NCBI GenBank assembly: GCA_022225965.2
Contig: JAKJXP020000019.1
Location: forward strand, 372,001-436,000
Reading direction: 5' to 3'
Origin: Diatrype stigma
Taxonomy: Eukaryota; Ascomycota; Sordariomycetes; Xylariales; Diatrypaceae
DNA length: 64,000 bases
Under the pieces are notes generated by a model, which ran no database searches, was not told the DNA's origin, and worked only from the letters and a program-made list of their open reading frames with translations. A program made the translations under genes and the position numbers. Shown here piece by piece: positions 39,973-51,474 of this stretch (position 1 is the stretch's first letter; each line of letters starts with the position of its first letter).

Positions 39973-42900
39973 GGTGTCTGGACGTAGGTATGCTGTGTAT
40001 GTGTATGTGTATGTGATATGCAGGCAGTAGTTACGTGTTGGGCAACGTGAAGACCAGGCTCTCGAGAAGACGAACCGGGGGAAGGAGAACGAATTATACA
40101 ACAAGTGCTGTTAGGGTGTGGGAGGAAAGTTCGAGAGTAGAAGCGGCAGCGGTGGTGGAGGCAGCTCGCACATCAGAACTAATAAGAAACTCTTGGCTGC
40201 AACGAACACGAACAACACGAAATAAAGAATGATAAGGTCCGATCTACTCTGAGTCTAAACTCTGAGTCGTGTGTGTCTTTTCCAGGTGTGAATCGGACCC
40301 CGAAGTCTCAAAATAGCAGGCAAGCAAAAGACGATGTCGGCCAGACGAGCCCTCTATATCCAGCAGATAAGGATATTAGGAGGGTGAGGGTGCAAGTAAA
40401 AGTAGGTAGGTAAGGTTCACGACACCACCACGGGTCGAGATAAACCTAGTATAAGGAATAGGTGTATGGCAGTAGATAACCTAAAGGTTATATTGAAAGT
40501 CGCACGTGAGGCTGTAGTGGTTGTACGGATCCCGCTTGAGGTGAGGGAGGGGGGGTGGTGTTGACAGACCAGGGGGGAGACAGAGACAGAGAGAGAGATG
40601 CGTGACAAGAAATACCACCGCCCACCACGGAGGATAGCGTTGGTATGTATACGGAGGTTCTCTTACTGGACGGAAGTGCGCGTCACCTCAGCCGGAATAC
40701 ATATATACATTGGCCCGCTCGTGTGCCTTGGACAAGTCTTACGAGGCAGATAGTGCATTGATAGGTATATGTAGATGTGCAGGTCCCGACTTGCCAGTCT
40801 TGGCGACACCGTTGGCTTATACAAGGTGTATCATAAACACATCGCCCGTACTTTGTATAAGAAATGCATACCAACATGAACTTATGTTTCACTGATCTAG
40901 GGACCAGTTGACACTGTTGACACTAAGGAGATGTACGTGGATAGGTTATGTACGAATCTTACCTATACACATACCACATACCTGCGTATTCTTGCTCAGC
41001 CCCCTTCGCCCTTCGGGGTCAGCAACTGTCACCGCTAGCCAGATCTTTGGGCATCGCAGGTGAATGGTTCAAAGTTGGGTTTCCGTCTCTTTTACCGAGC
41101 TACTTCGTACCTATGTAAGTATGTACATGGTATGTAGAGCGTCACCAAGAAAGAGAGGAGTTGATGCACATGCGGAGTTAAGTACAGCCATGTGGGTGCA
41201 TGTAAGTGGGAACATTGGGGGTGCAATGGAGCTGTCGGCTATAACCTAGAGCACTAGTAGGACGCTGAGGCGGGGGTGCTGTTATCGCTGTAGCGAGCGA
41301 GGGCGGGGTACCCTTGTCCAAGCTGTGGATGTTCTGGGCCCGGCCGAGAGATGCGGGCAAATAGACAGCGACTTGACGACCTGCTGCATAGGATTGTGCC
41401 CAACTTGGATATCCGAACATAAATGGTTGCTGAGGCTGTTCTCTTTAGTATTTACTGTTTATTATTCACCATTTACTGCCAACTTTGTGCCAGCAGTAGA
41501 AATAGGTAGCAAGGGGAGAGCCCAGTCGCTGCCAGCGTACACATGACGGACTGATCCCATAGGCATAACGAAGGAACACTCGTAGGGCAAGAGGCCTCAT
41601 CATCGGCCCCTATATTCTACCGACTGTCCGTGATCAACTGCAGGTGTACATCAGTTACAATGGAACTGTAGATGGCCACACCGCTAGCTCTCACCTACCT
41701 ACCTAGTACGTACCTAGGTAGTATGGAACTTGAACAGCCTTCAAGTGCAGGTAGGTACGAAGTGCCTGCTGCAGGTGAGATGCATGCTAGAGGGGACTAC
41801 TCAGGATTATGCACAATAACTTCGGGGCTGCCCCTGAGCGAAGGGAACGGCTCGTCGACGATTGCATGCTAGATGATCTCACATTGCGCAATCAACTCGT
41901 TCCGCGCGACACCTGCCAGTCCGGTACTGTATTGCCATAGTCAACTGGCAGACTGGAACGTAAGTACGTGGGGGTTATGGGGCTCTGTATAAGTGAGTGT
42001 AAATCCACATGGAATTACGAATAGGATGCGCTACTATACGTATGTGCACTGCTACCACTTCCCGAATAAGAGCGTTGGCATTGCTGATAGCCAGTCAATC
42101 CAACCCATAAGAACTAGGCACTGGTGATATGTATTTAGTTAGAGCATAACAGGTTTCCTGTCAGAAACGGCCCGGCCTCAGTAGGAAATACCTACGTGTT
42201 ATGTATGCAAAGAAAGCCGAGGGTTGTGTTACTGGCTTTTAGCCATTTGAACTGACGACTCTGCAGTAACAGACGGCTAGTTAGAACCTATCCAGGAACG
42301 TGAATAAAAAGCCTCAAGTTGCTCGTGCAATAAGCTATCGACAAACTTGGCTCAACACCATATGTTCTTGATAAGTTCCATTGCTCTCTTTATCAGGAAA
42401 TGGGTCATCTGCACATCTAAGGTGAGACATGCCCAAAACCTTCGAGAAGGTAGGTAACAAGTTACGTAGGTTGAGGGACATAGCCACAGATAGGGAGGTT
42501 GGCACAAGACTACCCCTGCCTATCCTGCCTATCCCATCCTGCCTATCCCTCCTGCTCGGCCCGTGATTGTCGATCCTCCATGTCTCTCTTCTACCAGTCT
42601 TTCCAAATCCTATCATTCCGAGTTATCAGACGTAACTGTGTAATTGAGAGACATTTCCAGGCTTGACCAGAGCATAATATAGTGCGTCATTGCAGGGGTT
42701 GAAGGACAACTGCTGGACTGAATGTTGGTTGAAACTTGGCAATGGTCCCTCATCCGTAGTCCCGAACTTATCCACTCTGACGATGGTATTCAACGGGGCC
42801 ACCTCCTATGTATTACCGACGCAAGTCTTTCGCCGAAGAATCAGGATGTTTCTAAAATATCACAAGAGGACCTGCAGATGGTTGTAATATGTATATGCAC

Positions 42901-43397
42901 GTGTCTTGCTTTGAGGCTTTTGCAGCAGATCAATTTAGCTCCCGTGTATTGTACACATATATACGCACTTGTGGTCCCCAATGCAGACCTGTTGGTCTCC
43001 CGTCGTCGCTCCATAACATCATGCCTTTCTTCATACATATGCGGTATACAGACTCATAACCAGGTGCCCTCTCAATCCCACGCTCATATAGATATCCCAT
43101 TCCCATAAATCAGCGAAATCGATGTTGCTGCCGTTCTTGTTTTGTCCTACCACCCAACCCATATCCGAAAGAAACGCTCTAATCCCAAAGTCCCAACCCA
43201 ACCCGTAGTTATATAGCCAGACAACTAAAACACGTTAGATATCACAAACCCCTATATAGTAAACCCTCGACTATGTTGCCCAAATCGCCACTCGAGGTAG
43301 GTAGGTAGGTATGTAGGTAGGCAGCCGCCTCAGGTCCGTCCCGGAAAAGACCTTCATGAAAAAAGACGAACCCCCCCCCCTTCTCTCTCTTTCTCGT
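39973..43397. other. Gene-poor intergenic region, 3.4 kb
   Basis: No convincing gene. The left end is the leader and promoter of the 293-aa gene, with a TGTATG microrepeat (39990-40015). TAGGTA palindromic words cluster at 41695-41720, a CCTGCCTATC array lies at 42516-42550, and the right end holds TAGG repeats (43295-43321) and an 11-C run (43370-43380) just past the next stop codon. Short ORFs are scattered and unrecognised. Confidence 0.45.
43295..43321. repeat. (GTAG)n microsatellite
   Basis: About six GTAG units with one interruption (GTATGTAG), in the 3' flank of the single-TM gene. Confidence 0.8.
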
Positions 43398-44191
43398 CTA
43401 CCATAATCGACGCTGGTAATATACCGGCTCGTCGCCCTGGGACAGGCGCTGGATCTCCGCCTTGATGCGCCGTCTCCTCTCGGCCCTGCTGATAGGTTGT
43501 TCTTCTTGCATTCCTTCTTTTGCTGCTCCTGCCTCCTCTACCACCGCCTCTCCTCCGGCCGCGGCCTTATTCGTATATTTCCCCTGGTGGGGGGCGCCGA
43601 ATCCGCGGTTCTCCTCGCCGCTATCGAGTGGTCGTAGGGGCTTCTGAGGCCCGCCGTTGCTACCGCCGCTGCTGCTATCGCTTCCCTCAACGTCGTCCTG
43701 GGTCGTCGGGCGCACTTCGACGATGATGCCGTCGCTCTCGTTATCACCACCACCATTGTTATTACGACCCGTATCGTAGTCACCGCCGTCTTCCTCGACG
43801 GAGACGACGGTGCCGTCCTCGAGCTCCGTCGTCGACTGCTTGAACCGGTCGGGCAGGTAGATCTTGGGGCTCGGCCGCGGGGCCATCTGCTGCGACACGG
43901 CCGCGCGCAGCTTGGCCAGCGTCTTCTGCTGGACGGCGTAGCCGCTCAGGAACAGGGCGCTGGTGAAGAGGATGACTATAAGATTTCGGGCGAGCGGACG
44001 CTCTTGGGTTAGTCTATGTGTTGTAGTATGTGTGCATGTGTGCGTCTGGATTATGTTATGTATGCATGCACTGCAGCATTCCCGCGATTTCAATCTTCAG
44101 GAAACCCCAAAAAGCAAAACCAAAACCAAAAACCCCACGTACTGATTCCGGATGAGATCATCACCGAGACTTGCGACGATGTCAACAACAT
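43398..44191 (-). CDS. Single-pass membrane protein, hypothetical, 217 aa
   Basis: Two exons, 44191-44143 and 44002-43398 (intron donor GTACGT, branch GACTAAC, acceptor CCAAG). The short first exon gives MLLTSSQVSVMISSGI and then K. The second continues RPLARNLIVILFTSALFLSGYAVQQK, where residues about 23-40 form one membrane helix flanked by basic residues. After that come a short conserved-looking stretch (APRPSPKIYLPDRFKQ), a long acidic Gly/Asn/Ser-rich region and a basic C-terminus (SRAERRRRIKAEIQRL..YYQRRLW). The basic N-terminal flank before the helix could direct it to mitochondria or ER. An alternative start is the ATG at 44161. I do not recognise the family. Confidence 0.68.
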
Positions 44192-45522
44192 GGTCGCTAC
44201 GTTACCAAAGGCAAAAGGATAAAAGATACAACAAAACAAAAACCTGTGACTTGAGTATATACGCAGCTTAACACATCGAGTAGTAACAGCAACTTAGTAG
44301 AGCTAGATTGGATGTCAGGCAGCTGAGAAGTGCCCGTATACATTTGTAGGACGATGCAGCCATTAATTAAGCACCATGATCTTGGACTGGGGGTGGGGAT
44401 AGTTCCGTTAACCCAGCAACGCCAAGTCCCGAAACCTGCCGTTTCTTGGCCCGTCAACGGGTCCGAAACTATAACGTCACACTCCACTTCCGCCAGGGTT
44501 TTCCGTGCCGGTTTCTGAGTTCTTATCTCAATACCCATCAGCAAACCGGATTCCAGCCTACCTAACAGTGAAAAGTATGCGTAAGGGCATTTCTCACCGC
44601 TTTGTAGACCCTGGAGCGGGAAGTGATTTCTTTCTTGCTAATTAGTACAAGCAGGCGTGAGTCTTTTCTTCAACCGTAGGTAGTCTGCCACTTGGATGAT
44701 TGGCGAGAACCCCAAGGTGAGCATAACTACTTGCTAACACCACCGCGGGAGTGGACCATAGCATTACGCATTGGAGCTACCATGTTTAATTGATGCATGC
44801 TCTCTTGATGATTGGGTGTCTATGTATATTTAGGTCTAGGCCTAGGTCTAAATCCAGATCCAGATCCAGGAGAGCCTAAGGCTATTTATTTGATTCACAA
44901 GAACTCGGCGGGGGGCAAGTTGTTCGTCTAAACTCTAAAACATCCAGTCGAGATAGAGAGCATATCTCGAGCTGCTTCAATCATCGCGCGACGGTAAAAA
45001 TCCATGATGTTTGTCGGCAGCAGTGATAGCTGCACTTCGTTCCTATGTATGTATGTGATGTGTTTGTTTTGTTAGGAACACGATGCCTCATATTTTTGGC
45101 CACCGTCCCTACGGTCTCTTTTGACCCCTAACCAACCGGCCTGGCCAAGTTTTCCTTTTTGTCTGTAGATCCAGTACCGTAGCACCCTTACTTCTCCTTT
45201 TGTCTACCAAAGGAATGCCCTTCTTTTGCGCTAATCATGCTACATCTCTGCCTTGATCGTCTTTATGCCTCACTCAACCCAAGCGATCGACGGGCCCCTG
45301 GGCAAGACAACAGAGCACATGCATTCGGTCTCTTCTGCTTCTCTTGGCGGGGTAGAAAGTGTGTTTTTTCCCCCCTTAACCCCAACCCATATGCGTTTCC
45401 GAGAGAGTGTGTGCCGATGTAATGCAAAACCCCAAGTCCTCATTCATTCATTCATTATTATTTCATAATCGACACCCATTCAAAAATCCATTCCATTCCA
45501 TCGATCAAACTTTAGAACAACC
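44192..45522. other. Intergenic region between single-TM gene and fasciclin gene
   Basis: About 1.3 kb. It contains the promoter of the single-TM gene on the left and the 3' UTR of the fasciclin gene on the right. A small imperfect palindromic cluster sits at 44830-44875 (TAGGCCTAGG, then CCAGATCCAGATCCAG). ATTCATTC microrepeats lie at 45441-45455. No gene is recognised. Confidence 0.45.
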
Positions 45523-47085
45523 TCACAACTCACCAACCCACTCCTCAGCCCCAGCCGCAGACTCATCCTCGAGGTCGACGAACGGCCGCAACCGCTCCAC
45601 GAGCTCACCAACCTCGATCTCCTCCCCGGCCTCCTCGTCCTCGTCCTCTCCTCCCTCCCACCACGCACCATCATGGCGGCCGCCCCGGTGCCGGTGCGGC
45701 GGGATGATGACGCTGTCGACGACATGGACAACGCCGTCGCTTGCCAGCGCGTCCTGGATGGAGACCTTGGTGCGGCCATTGACGCGGATGCTGATGATGC
45801 GGTGGAAGCGGGCGATGTCAATGCTGAGGGGCTTTCCGCCGAGCAGCGAGGGGAGGTCAACGTGGTGGTGACCGTCCCTGCCCCAGCCCCTACTACTCTC
45901 CTCGGTTTCACCACCACTGCTACTGCTACTACTGTTGGGCTTCCCGTAGTACTGGTCCGAGTACAGGGTCTCGTTGGCGACGATGTGGTACAGCAGCAGG
46001 GCCTTGAGGTAGTGCAGGCCCTTTTCCGTGTTGAAGAGGAAGGCGTTGGCGCCCGGCCCCAGCTTCTGGAAGGCGAAGTTCGTCGGCGCGAAGACGGTCA
46101 GGCCCGTCGTGGTAGGGTGCTCTTTCGCGTGCTCGTGCAGGCCCGTCTTCTCGGCCGCCAGGAGCAGCGTCGAGAACTTGGACGGGAACAGCGAGAGCAG
46201 CCGTCCGGCCGCCGGCGGCGGCGCGAGGAAATTATCAAGCCCGTGTATGATGCCGTTCTTCGTCACCTAGTTATTCAGGGGACGATGGGCAGTTTCCGTT
46301 AGCGTCACGTGAACCTGACCAGCACCTCTTGTAGGCTAATGAAGGACATGAGGGGTGAGGGAACATACAACATTAGCGGCAATCAACTTGCTGTAGAAGT
46401 TGAGCCGCACTCCGAAGAGTCCGATGCTAACGCGGACGCGCTGCGGGTTATCGCCCAGCGCCTCCAACTTCAGGGCCGTCGGCACGGTGTGGTGCGCGAG
46501 CAGGCGGCCCGCGGGATACAGGCCGGGAGCGACGTGGTACTGGAGGAGCTTCTCGATGTACTCCTTTGGCGGCGTCTTGTCCTTGTAGTGGTCCGGGATC
46601 TTCTCGAACGCCCTGTTGGTGGGGACGAACAGCGTGATGTTGGCCTCGGTGGAGTTCAGCGTCTTGACGATCTCCGGGTACTCGCCCACCAGCGCCGCGA
46701 ACTTCGAGGTGTAGCTCGATGCGCTGATGGCCTGGTAGACGGTCAGGTTCTTGGCACCGTGGTGCCCGCTGTCGTGCCCGGGCCGGCCGTGGCCCGGCTT
46801 TTTCTCGCCGTCCTCTTCGGACAGAGACAAGAAATCCGGGATCTCCGACTCGACGACAATGTCCGAGAGACGGGCATCTAGATTGCTAGCTTGCCGCTCG
46901 AAGGCATCAAACGTGTCTTCCAGGGTGTCCTCGACGAACGAGGGTACATCGTGGTTCCACCAGGAAGACAGGGTCTCCTCGGCCTTTCGCTCAGTCTCAA
47001 TGATGAGCCCCTTAGCGGTGGCCTCGTCGGGAATGACGAAGGCCGTAGCCCCTGCGATGAACGGTAATAAATCGGTGTATTTCAT
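45523..47085 (-). CDS. Secreted protein with two fasciclin (FAS1) domains, 486 aa
   Basis: Two exons, 47085-46369 and 46266-45523 (intron 46267-46368), give 486 residues. The start MKYTDLLPFIAGATAFVIPDEATA is a signal peptide. FAS1 domain 1 (about 115-245) shows NLTVYQAISASSYTSKFAALV, the H1 motif ITLFVPTNRAFEKIP and the H2-type LLQYHVAPGLY. FAS1 domain 2 (about 246-420) shows TVFAPTNFAFQKLG and LLLYHIVANETLYSDQYY, ending VHVVDSVIIPP. The tail is acidic (EDEDEEAGEEIEVGEL). There is no hydrophobic C-terminus, so no sign of a GPI anchor. FAS1 domains mediate adhesion or matrix binding; fungal secreted ones are linked to the cell wall or vacuole. N-glycosylation sites (NLT, NIT, NET) fit secretion. 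A TGACGTCA element lies about 124 bp upstream of the ATG. Confidence 0.9.
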
Positions 47086-47208
47086 TTCGTTACCGGTCGT
47101 TTAGATGATGCTACTCTGCAAAAGAGAAACTAGGCTGCGGAATGACGCTCAATAGAGGTATATGGCTCTGTCAGCTTGTATAAGAGCTTCTGTCATACAA
47201 GCACTTGT

Positions 47209-47216
47209 TGACGTCA
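47209..47216. promoter_or_regulatory. CRE/ATF-type site TGACGTCA
   Basis: A perfect 8-bp palindrome matching the CREB/ATF bZIP consensus, 124 bp upstream of the fasciclin start codon. Binding is inferred only from the match. Confidence 0.45.
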
Positions 47217-47601
47217 CCGTATTTGACGCAGCCACTTAAACAGGGGATGACGGTTGCGAAATCACTTGTTAGTAGCAGAACAAAGGGGATTGGGAAACAT
47301 TGAGAAGAGAAACCCTCAGCCTGGGTCACACCAGGTATTTATTGACTTGCTATTTGATTGATATTGCACAATGGCTACCTGCTTACGCGTCATGGCTCTC
47401 CCCAGGTAGCCGCTTGAGTAGGAAGTGGTTATGTGTTTCACTGAGGGAGACGAGATCTTCATTGGATGCCGGATCCATTTAGTGGCCCTCCACCGGATAC
47501 CGGGGAGTTAAGTGACCAGATCCCGAGTGGCGTGGTTCAGCCCTGGAGCTTGAATTCCGTTCAAGCTACCTAGGTACTGGTCAAGATATCCCGCAATAAT
47601 G

Positions 47602-47637
47602 TATACGCGTATAGCGAGATATACCTATACGCGTATA
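47602..47637. promoter_or_regulatory. Paired palindromes TATACGCGTATA
   Basis: Two identical 12-bp perfect palindromes at 47602-47613 and 47626-47637, 24 bp start to start, each followed by GCGA. They could be binding sites for a dimeric factor or an MCB-like (ACGCGT) element, since each copy holds ACGCGT. Confidence 0.45.
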
Positions 47638-47907
47638 GCGACCTTTGATAGCGATATGTGCATTGAAGTCTACCTACCTAGTTATTACCTAGTAAACTAA
47701 ACTGCATGTGGACCATTCTATGTTCTACCATGACCACCTTGGCCGAACCTTTTGTAGCAGGCTCGTGTAACGATGCAACCAGAATCCGATGGATCTTGAC
47801 CCGGGTACTACCTAGGTAGGTATGAAGTAAACCTGTGCTTAGTCACTATTTGTTGAAACTGTTTCAAGCTCGCATCCGTCTTCAAATCGTTCGAAACGAA
47901 GCCTTAC

Positions 47908-49312
47908 TCATCCGTATCGTCCGACATCGTCCGCATCTGTACTAAGCTCGTAGTCACTCTCCAGTCCCCTGTTTGTTGCGAATTGATCCAGCAACTCTAT
48001 AATGCTCTCATCCGGTTCGAAGGGAATCGTGGTTATTATTCGAGTAGTAACCACTGTTGTCGCAACTGTCAAGAAGAATTTGTGAACTAGAGGTGCATGG
48101 CACCACGCTCCGAGCTGCATTGACACCAAACGCGGCATTTGCAATGCTGCCTTCATAGCTGCATGATGAAAGTCGTTAAGCCAGTCCGCGATCTCAGACT
48201 CCGTTCGCCCAGTATTCACAAACTCCATGGGAATCCTCGGTACCCCTTCAACACTGAAGAGGACACGGACGCGTGTGAGCTCAGGCCAGTGTGGTAGTAT
48301 AAGGCTATCGGAAGGGTGTGTTGGCCAAAATGCGTCTCTGCTTATGATTCCAAGAAAGGTGAAGACATGTAATCCTTGGGAGGCTGTGCGGATACAGCTG
48401 CTGAGCTCATCCTCGTCTTTCGCGTCTTCTCGATGTTCTTCAGAGCTGTTGCCACTTTGCTCTGCTGGAATATCCCGGACCCATGCTTCCTCCTCGACCT
48501 TGTATGGGTTTACTAGAGTGAGACTCGTAACGGTGCGTGGTAACTTCCTCAGGAAGTCCGCTGTTTCAGGCATTCGTTATCGACTGCTCATCCCCATTGA
48601 TATATAGTAGTCTCGACGTAATAAAGGACTATAGCTACTCACCGCGTTCGTCTCGTCCGCCTGGTGCCCTCTTGCGTTCTTCCAATACCCAATCTATACT
48701 CTTGACTTCGGGCAATGCGCGTAGTAAAGCAATGCCGATAGAGCTACCCACCTTGCGGCGGGTACGTAGACCGTTCCATTTTAGGCTGCGTATGAAGTCA
48801 AGTGGTGGGAGCAGTGTCTGAGGCAGAGTGTTTTCCAAAGTATCGTACTCCTCCAATCTAGGGTAGGCTTTCTCTCTTGGGGAAACCACACGAAGTACAA
48901 GGTTAGCGCCTCCAGCAAACACATCTTGGCTGTTCCAAGTTTTGAGGTACTGGAAGAGCAAGAGAAGATCAATGGTGCAAGCGTCGTTGTTTAGGCGCTT
49001 ATCCGGGTCTGGAATATTGTCGAATAGGGCCACGTTAAGGCTTGGTAACACCACCTTGAAGCAGATAATTTGGATATGGCGGCAGCGGGAACGGGTTATG
49101 ATTTGCTTGGCTTCGTCCAATCGATCGCGGGTGAGATGCAAATTGGAGAATGTGTAGCGTTCTACCAGTGATTGCCACTTTTTGCAAACTGAGGCGTAGC
49201 CAGCCAGCACATGTTTATAATTCCTTGGTTCGTATGGGTCACTCTGCTTGGGACCAGCTAGATACGATATGATCCTAAAGGTGATATCCCTTGTGAGTTC
49301 GGGGTCGACCAT
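47908..49312 (-). CDS. F-box-like fungal protein, 440 aa
   Basis: Two exons, 49312-48643 and 48560-47908, give 440 residues. The intron (48561-48642) uses donor GTGAGT and acceptor AAACAG at 48561. The earlier AG candidates leave a TAA in frame, so the second exon starts CGGACTTCC (RADFLRKLPRTVTSL). The N-terminus MVDPELTRDITFRIISYLAG followed by YASVCKKWQSLVERYTFSNLHL matches an F-box-type helical opening with the W-x5-ER pattern often found in fungal F-box proteins. The rest has repeated leucine-rich turns (ALPEVKSIDWVL, LTSLTLVNPYKVEEEAW, LILPHWPELTRVRVLF) but no clear repeat family. F-box proteins bind Skp1 and present substrates to SCF ubiquitin ligases. The substrate is unknown, and the F-box itself is divergent. 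Confidence 0.74.
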
Positions 49313-50089
49313 AATGTCGGGTATGTTCTGGACGATGGCGTAATGGGTTTTGCTGAAGGGCTGTTGCGTATGCAGGCGTGTGCTTTGGTGATATGAACCA
49401 TGAAAAGGCCACCTTAAAGTTTAGACAATTAATAGCGTAGCAGGATATAATAACCCTGGACTATGTTGATGTAGGTGGTGGTAGCTATGTAGGTGCCTCA
49501 GTCCTCGAGTAACCTGTGATGGGAGATGCATGGGAGATAAATGGGAGAAGAACGGGGGACAAATCCAGGACAATCTTCCGTTGATGCCTTGGCCCTTGAC
49601 GTATAAAGTGTCGAATCGTACCTTCCCAGGCAGTGGCAGGCTGGGTGCCACCATGTGTGGATACTGGATAAACCACCACTGGAGGAAGGGTCGACTTAAG
49701 TTGTATGGCTGGTAGTTGTTTCGTTATGAACCAGTCCCGGCTGCTGCTTCTTGGTTCTCCCGGCAACCCCTGGGCTCTGGTCTCTGGTCTCTAGAGGGTG
49801 GTAGGCGAATGGTAGGTATTTCCAAGTGGAAACCTGGATTGTCAGATAGGTACGTATGTAGCTAGTCCGAATGTTGGAAGGTTGGAAAGGGGCGGTTGGA
49901 AGGTGATATTTCGTAGGGAGGTGGACCACAACAAGCCGTAGATTTGCTGGTGATAGTGTCAATCAATGGTCGTATCACGTATACTGCAGGTTGAATGGAC
50001 ATTGATGACGATTTTACATGGAATGCCTCGAGTTACTATCGAGGAATGAATGGAAAAGAAAGAGAAAAGGCCAAAAACGAAATAAAAAA

Positions 50090-50217
50090 CAAAAAGTTCA
50101 GATCCCGATTCGAACCTCCGTCCCTTTAATCTTGTGATAAGTCGACCCTTACCCCGTCCAGGACGTCCGTATCGAAGCAGCATCCTACAAGCCACTAGAC
50201 TACCCAATGGTCGACTT
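50090..50217 (-). other. Possible Pol III relic (A box, B box, T-run)
   Basis: On the minus strand, TAGTCTAGTGG (50202-50192) fits the A-box consensus TRGYNNARNGG exactly. GGTTCGAATC (50116-50107) is a near-perfect B box, and a T5 run follows at 50095-50091. The bases do not fold into a good cloverleaf: the T stem and acceptor do not pair. A tRNA pseudogene or tRNA-derived SINE remnant is more likely than a working tRNA. A 9-bp inverted repeat (AAGTCGACC) at 50139-50147 and 50209-50217 lies across it. Confidence 0.28.
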
Positions 50218-51331
50218 GGAAGAGAAGTACTTTTGGAAGAATTGCGCCGTTATTCTGCTTGATAATGCTGCCGCGGTGTCCAGTCACACCTTAGGAAACA
50301 CGTCTTTTTCGGCACGAAAAGGTGACCAAAGCTCCCACACCACCTTGAGGGAGATAAGGAATCCATCCGGGTTTGTGATAACAGACATATCTGATTGCCT
50401 TGCGATCAGTCCTACGCTCTACGGGTGCCTTGGGCTTCACCCCCCCAAGATCTCGAGACGCCTAGCTAGAAAGATGAGCCTGAACCCTCCTTCGTGAGGT
50501 AGCCACCAACCCCCCCCCCCCCCCAAGGATCTACTGTATCTCTACGAGAACAATGGAAACCACCCTGCTACGTGCTTATTGATTCCATTGTCACTGGATA
50601 CCTACACCCACCTACCCACCGTAGGGGCATTAAACCTACCTCATTAGCATATACCGTAGCACACCTACGGCCTATCGATGGAATTGTCATTGAATCATCC
50701 AAGAGCTCACGGTGTATCGAACATTTGATTACCTGCTTGTAGCCTCCATATCATCTTCTGAATATCTACACCACGTTTGACAATTGTAACCTATGTCACG
50801 GATGTAGGATAAACGTCCTAACCTACTAATATACCGGCTAATCTACATGTACTAACCCCTTGAATAATCACGTCCCGTACCTGAAGTTTGGTGGGTAACC
50901 TTATGATCTGGATGAAAGGGCCGAGGAAGCATACATGTGCATAGACTGAAGTGACCATAAACACTGGCAGATATTTACCCCCATGTTCCTATTCATCCCC
51001 TTTCCTGTGGGAATGGAGACCTAATGCAAATAGCGACTGCTGCTCTGCGTAACCCCAGGAAGACAAATCCACGTAATAGACTGAGTTCTTATACGTTGAA
51101 GTTGCCCCGTGTTATACGCTTCGTCGTCACCATGTCACCGTTGGGTAGATGTTGTGGAATATTCGAGTATCCGTGACCTTAGCAGACGACAACTAGGTAG
51201 GTAGGTAACGAGGGAGTATGCCCGTATACGCACAATTTGGTCAACAAGCCAACCGGCTGGCGATCCATCTCAACATACCTAAAGCTCACTATCAATCCTA
51301 CCATAGCTGCTTCTAGCATAGCTACACACAT

Positions 51332-51351
51332 ACACACACACACACACACAC
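51332..51351. repeat. (AC)n microsatellite
   Basis: An AC dinucleotide run of about 20 bp broken once by a T, in the 3' flank of the Rad51-like gene. Confidence 0.8.
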
Positions 51352-51474
51352 CTTCAGCCAAAGAGCTCAGCCCACTACAAGACAAGTACGCGCTGAATCT
51401 AGGACACGATCAACCAACCCCTGCCGTACCCACTAGATATCGACCATCCGAACCCCGCCCCCTTACCCCCTATT

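Larger units (their letters stand above)
47086..47907. promoter_or_regulatory. Upstream region of the fasciclin gene
   Basis: An 820-bp spacer between the fasciclin ATG and the stop codon of the F-box-like gene, both on the minus strand. It holds a CRE-type TGACGTCA (47209-47216), two copies of the palindrome TATACGCGTATA (47602-47613 and 47626-47637), and CCTAGGTAGG words near 47810. Confidence 0.5.
49313..51474. other. Intergenic region with a Pol III-like relic
   Basis: About 2.2 kb. It has the promoter of the F-box-like gene and a minus-strand A box/B box/terminator arrangement at 50090-50217. A 15-C run lies at 50510-50524, and an (AC)n tract at 51332-51351 sits near the 3' side of the Rad51-like gene. 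Small ORFs at 49421-50497 are unrecognised. The end (51420-51474) is the 3' UTR of the minus-strand gene. Confidence 0.45.
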
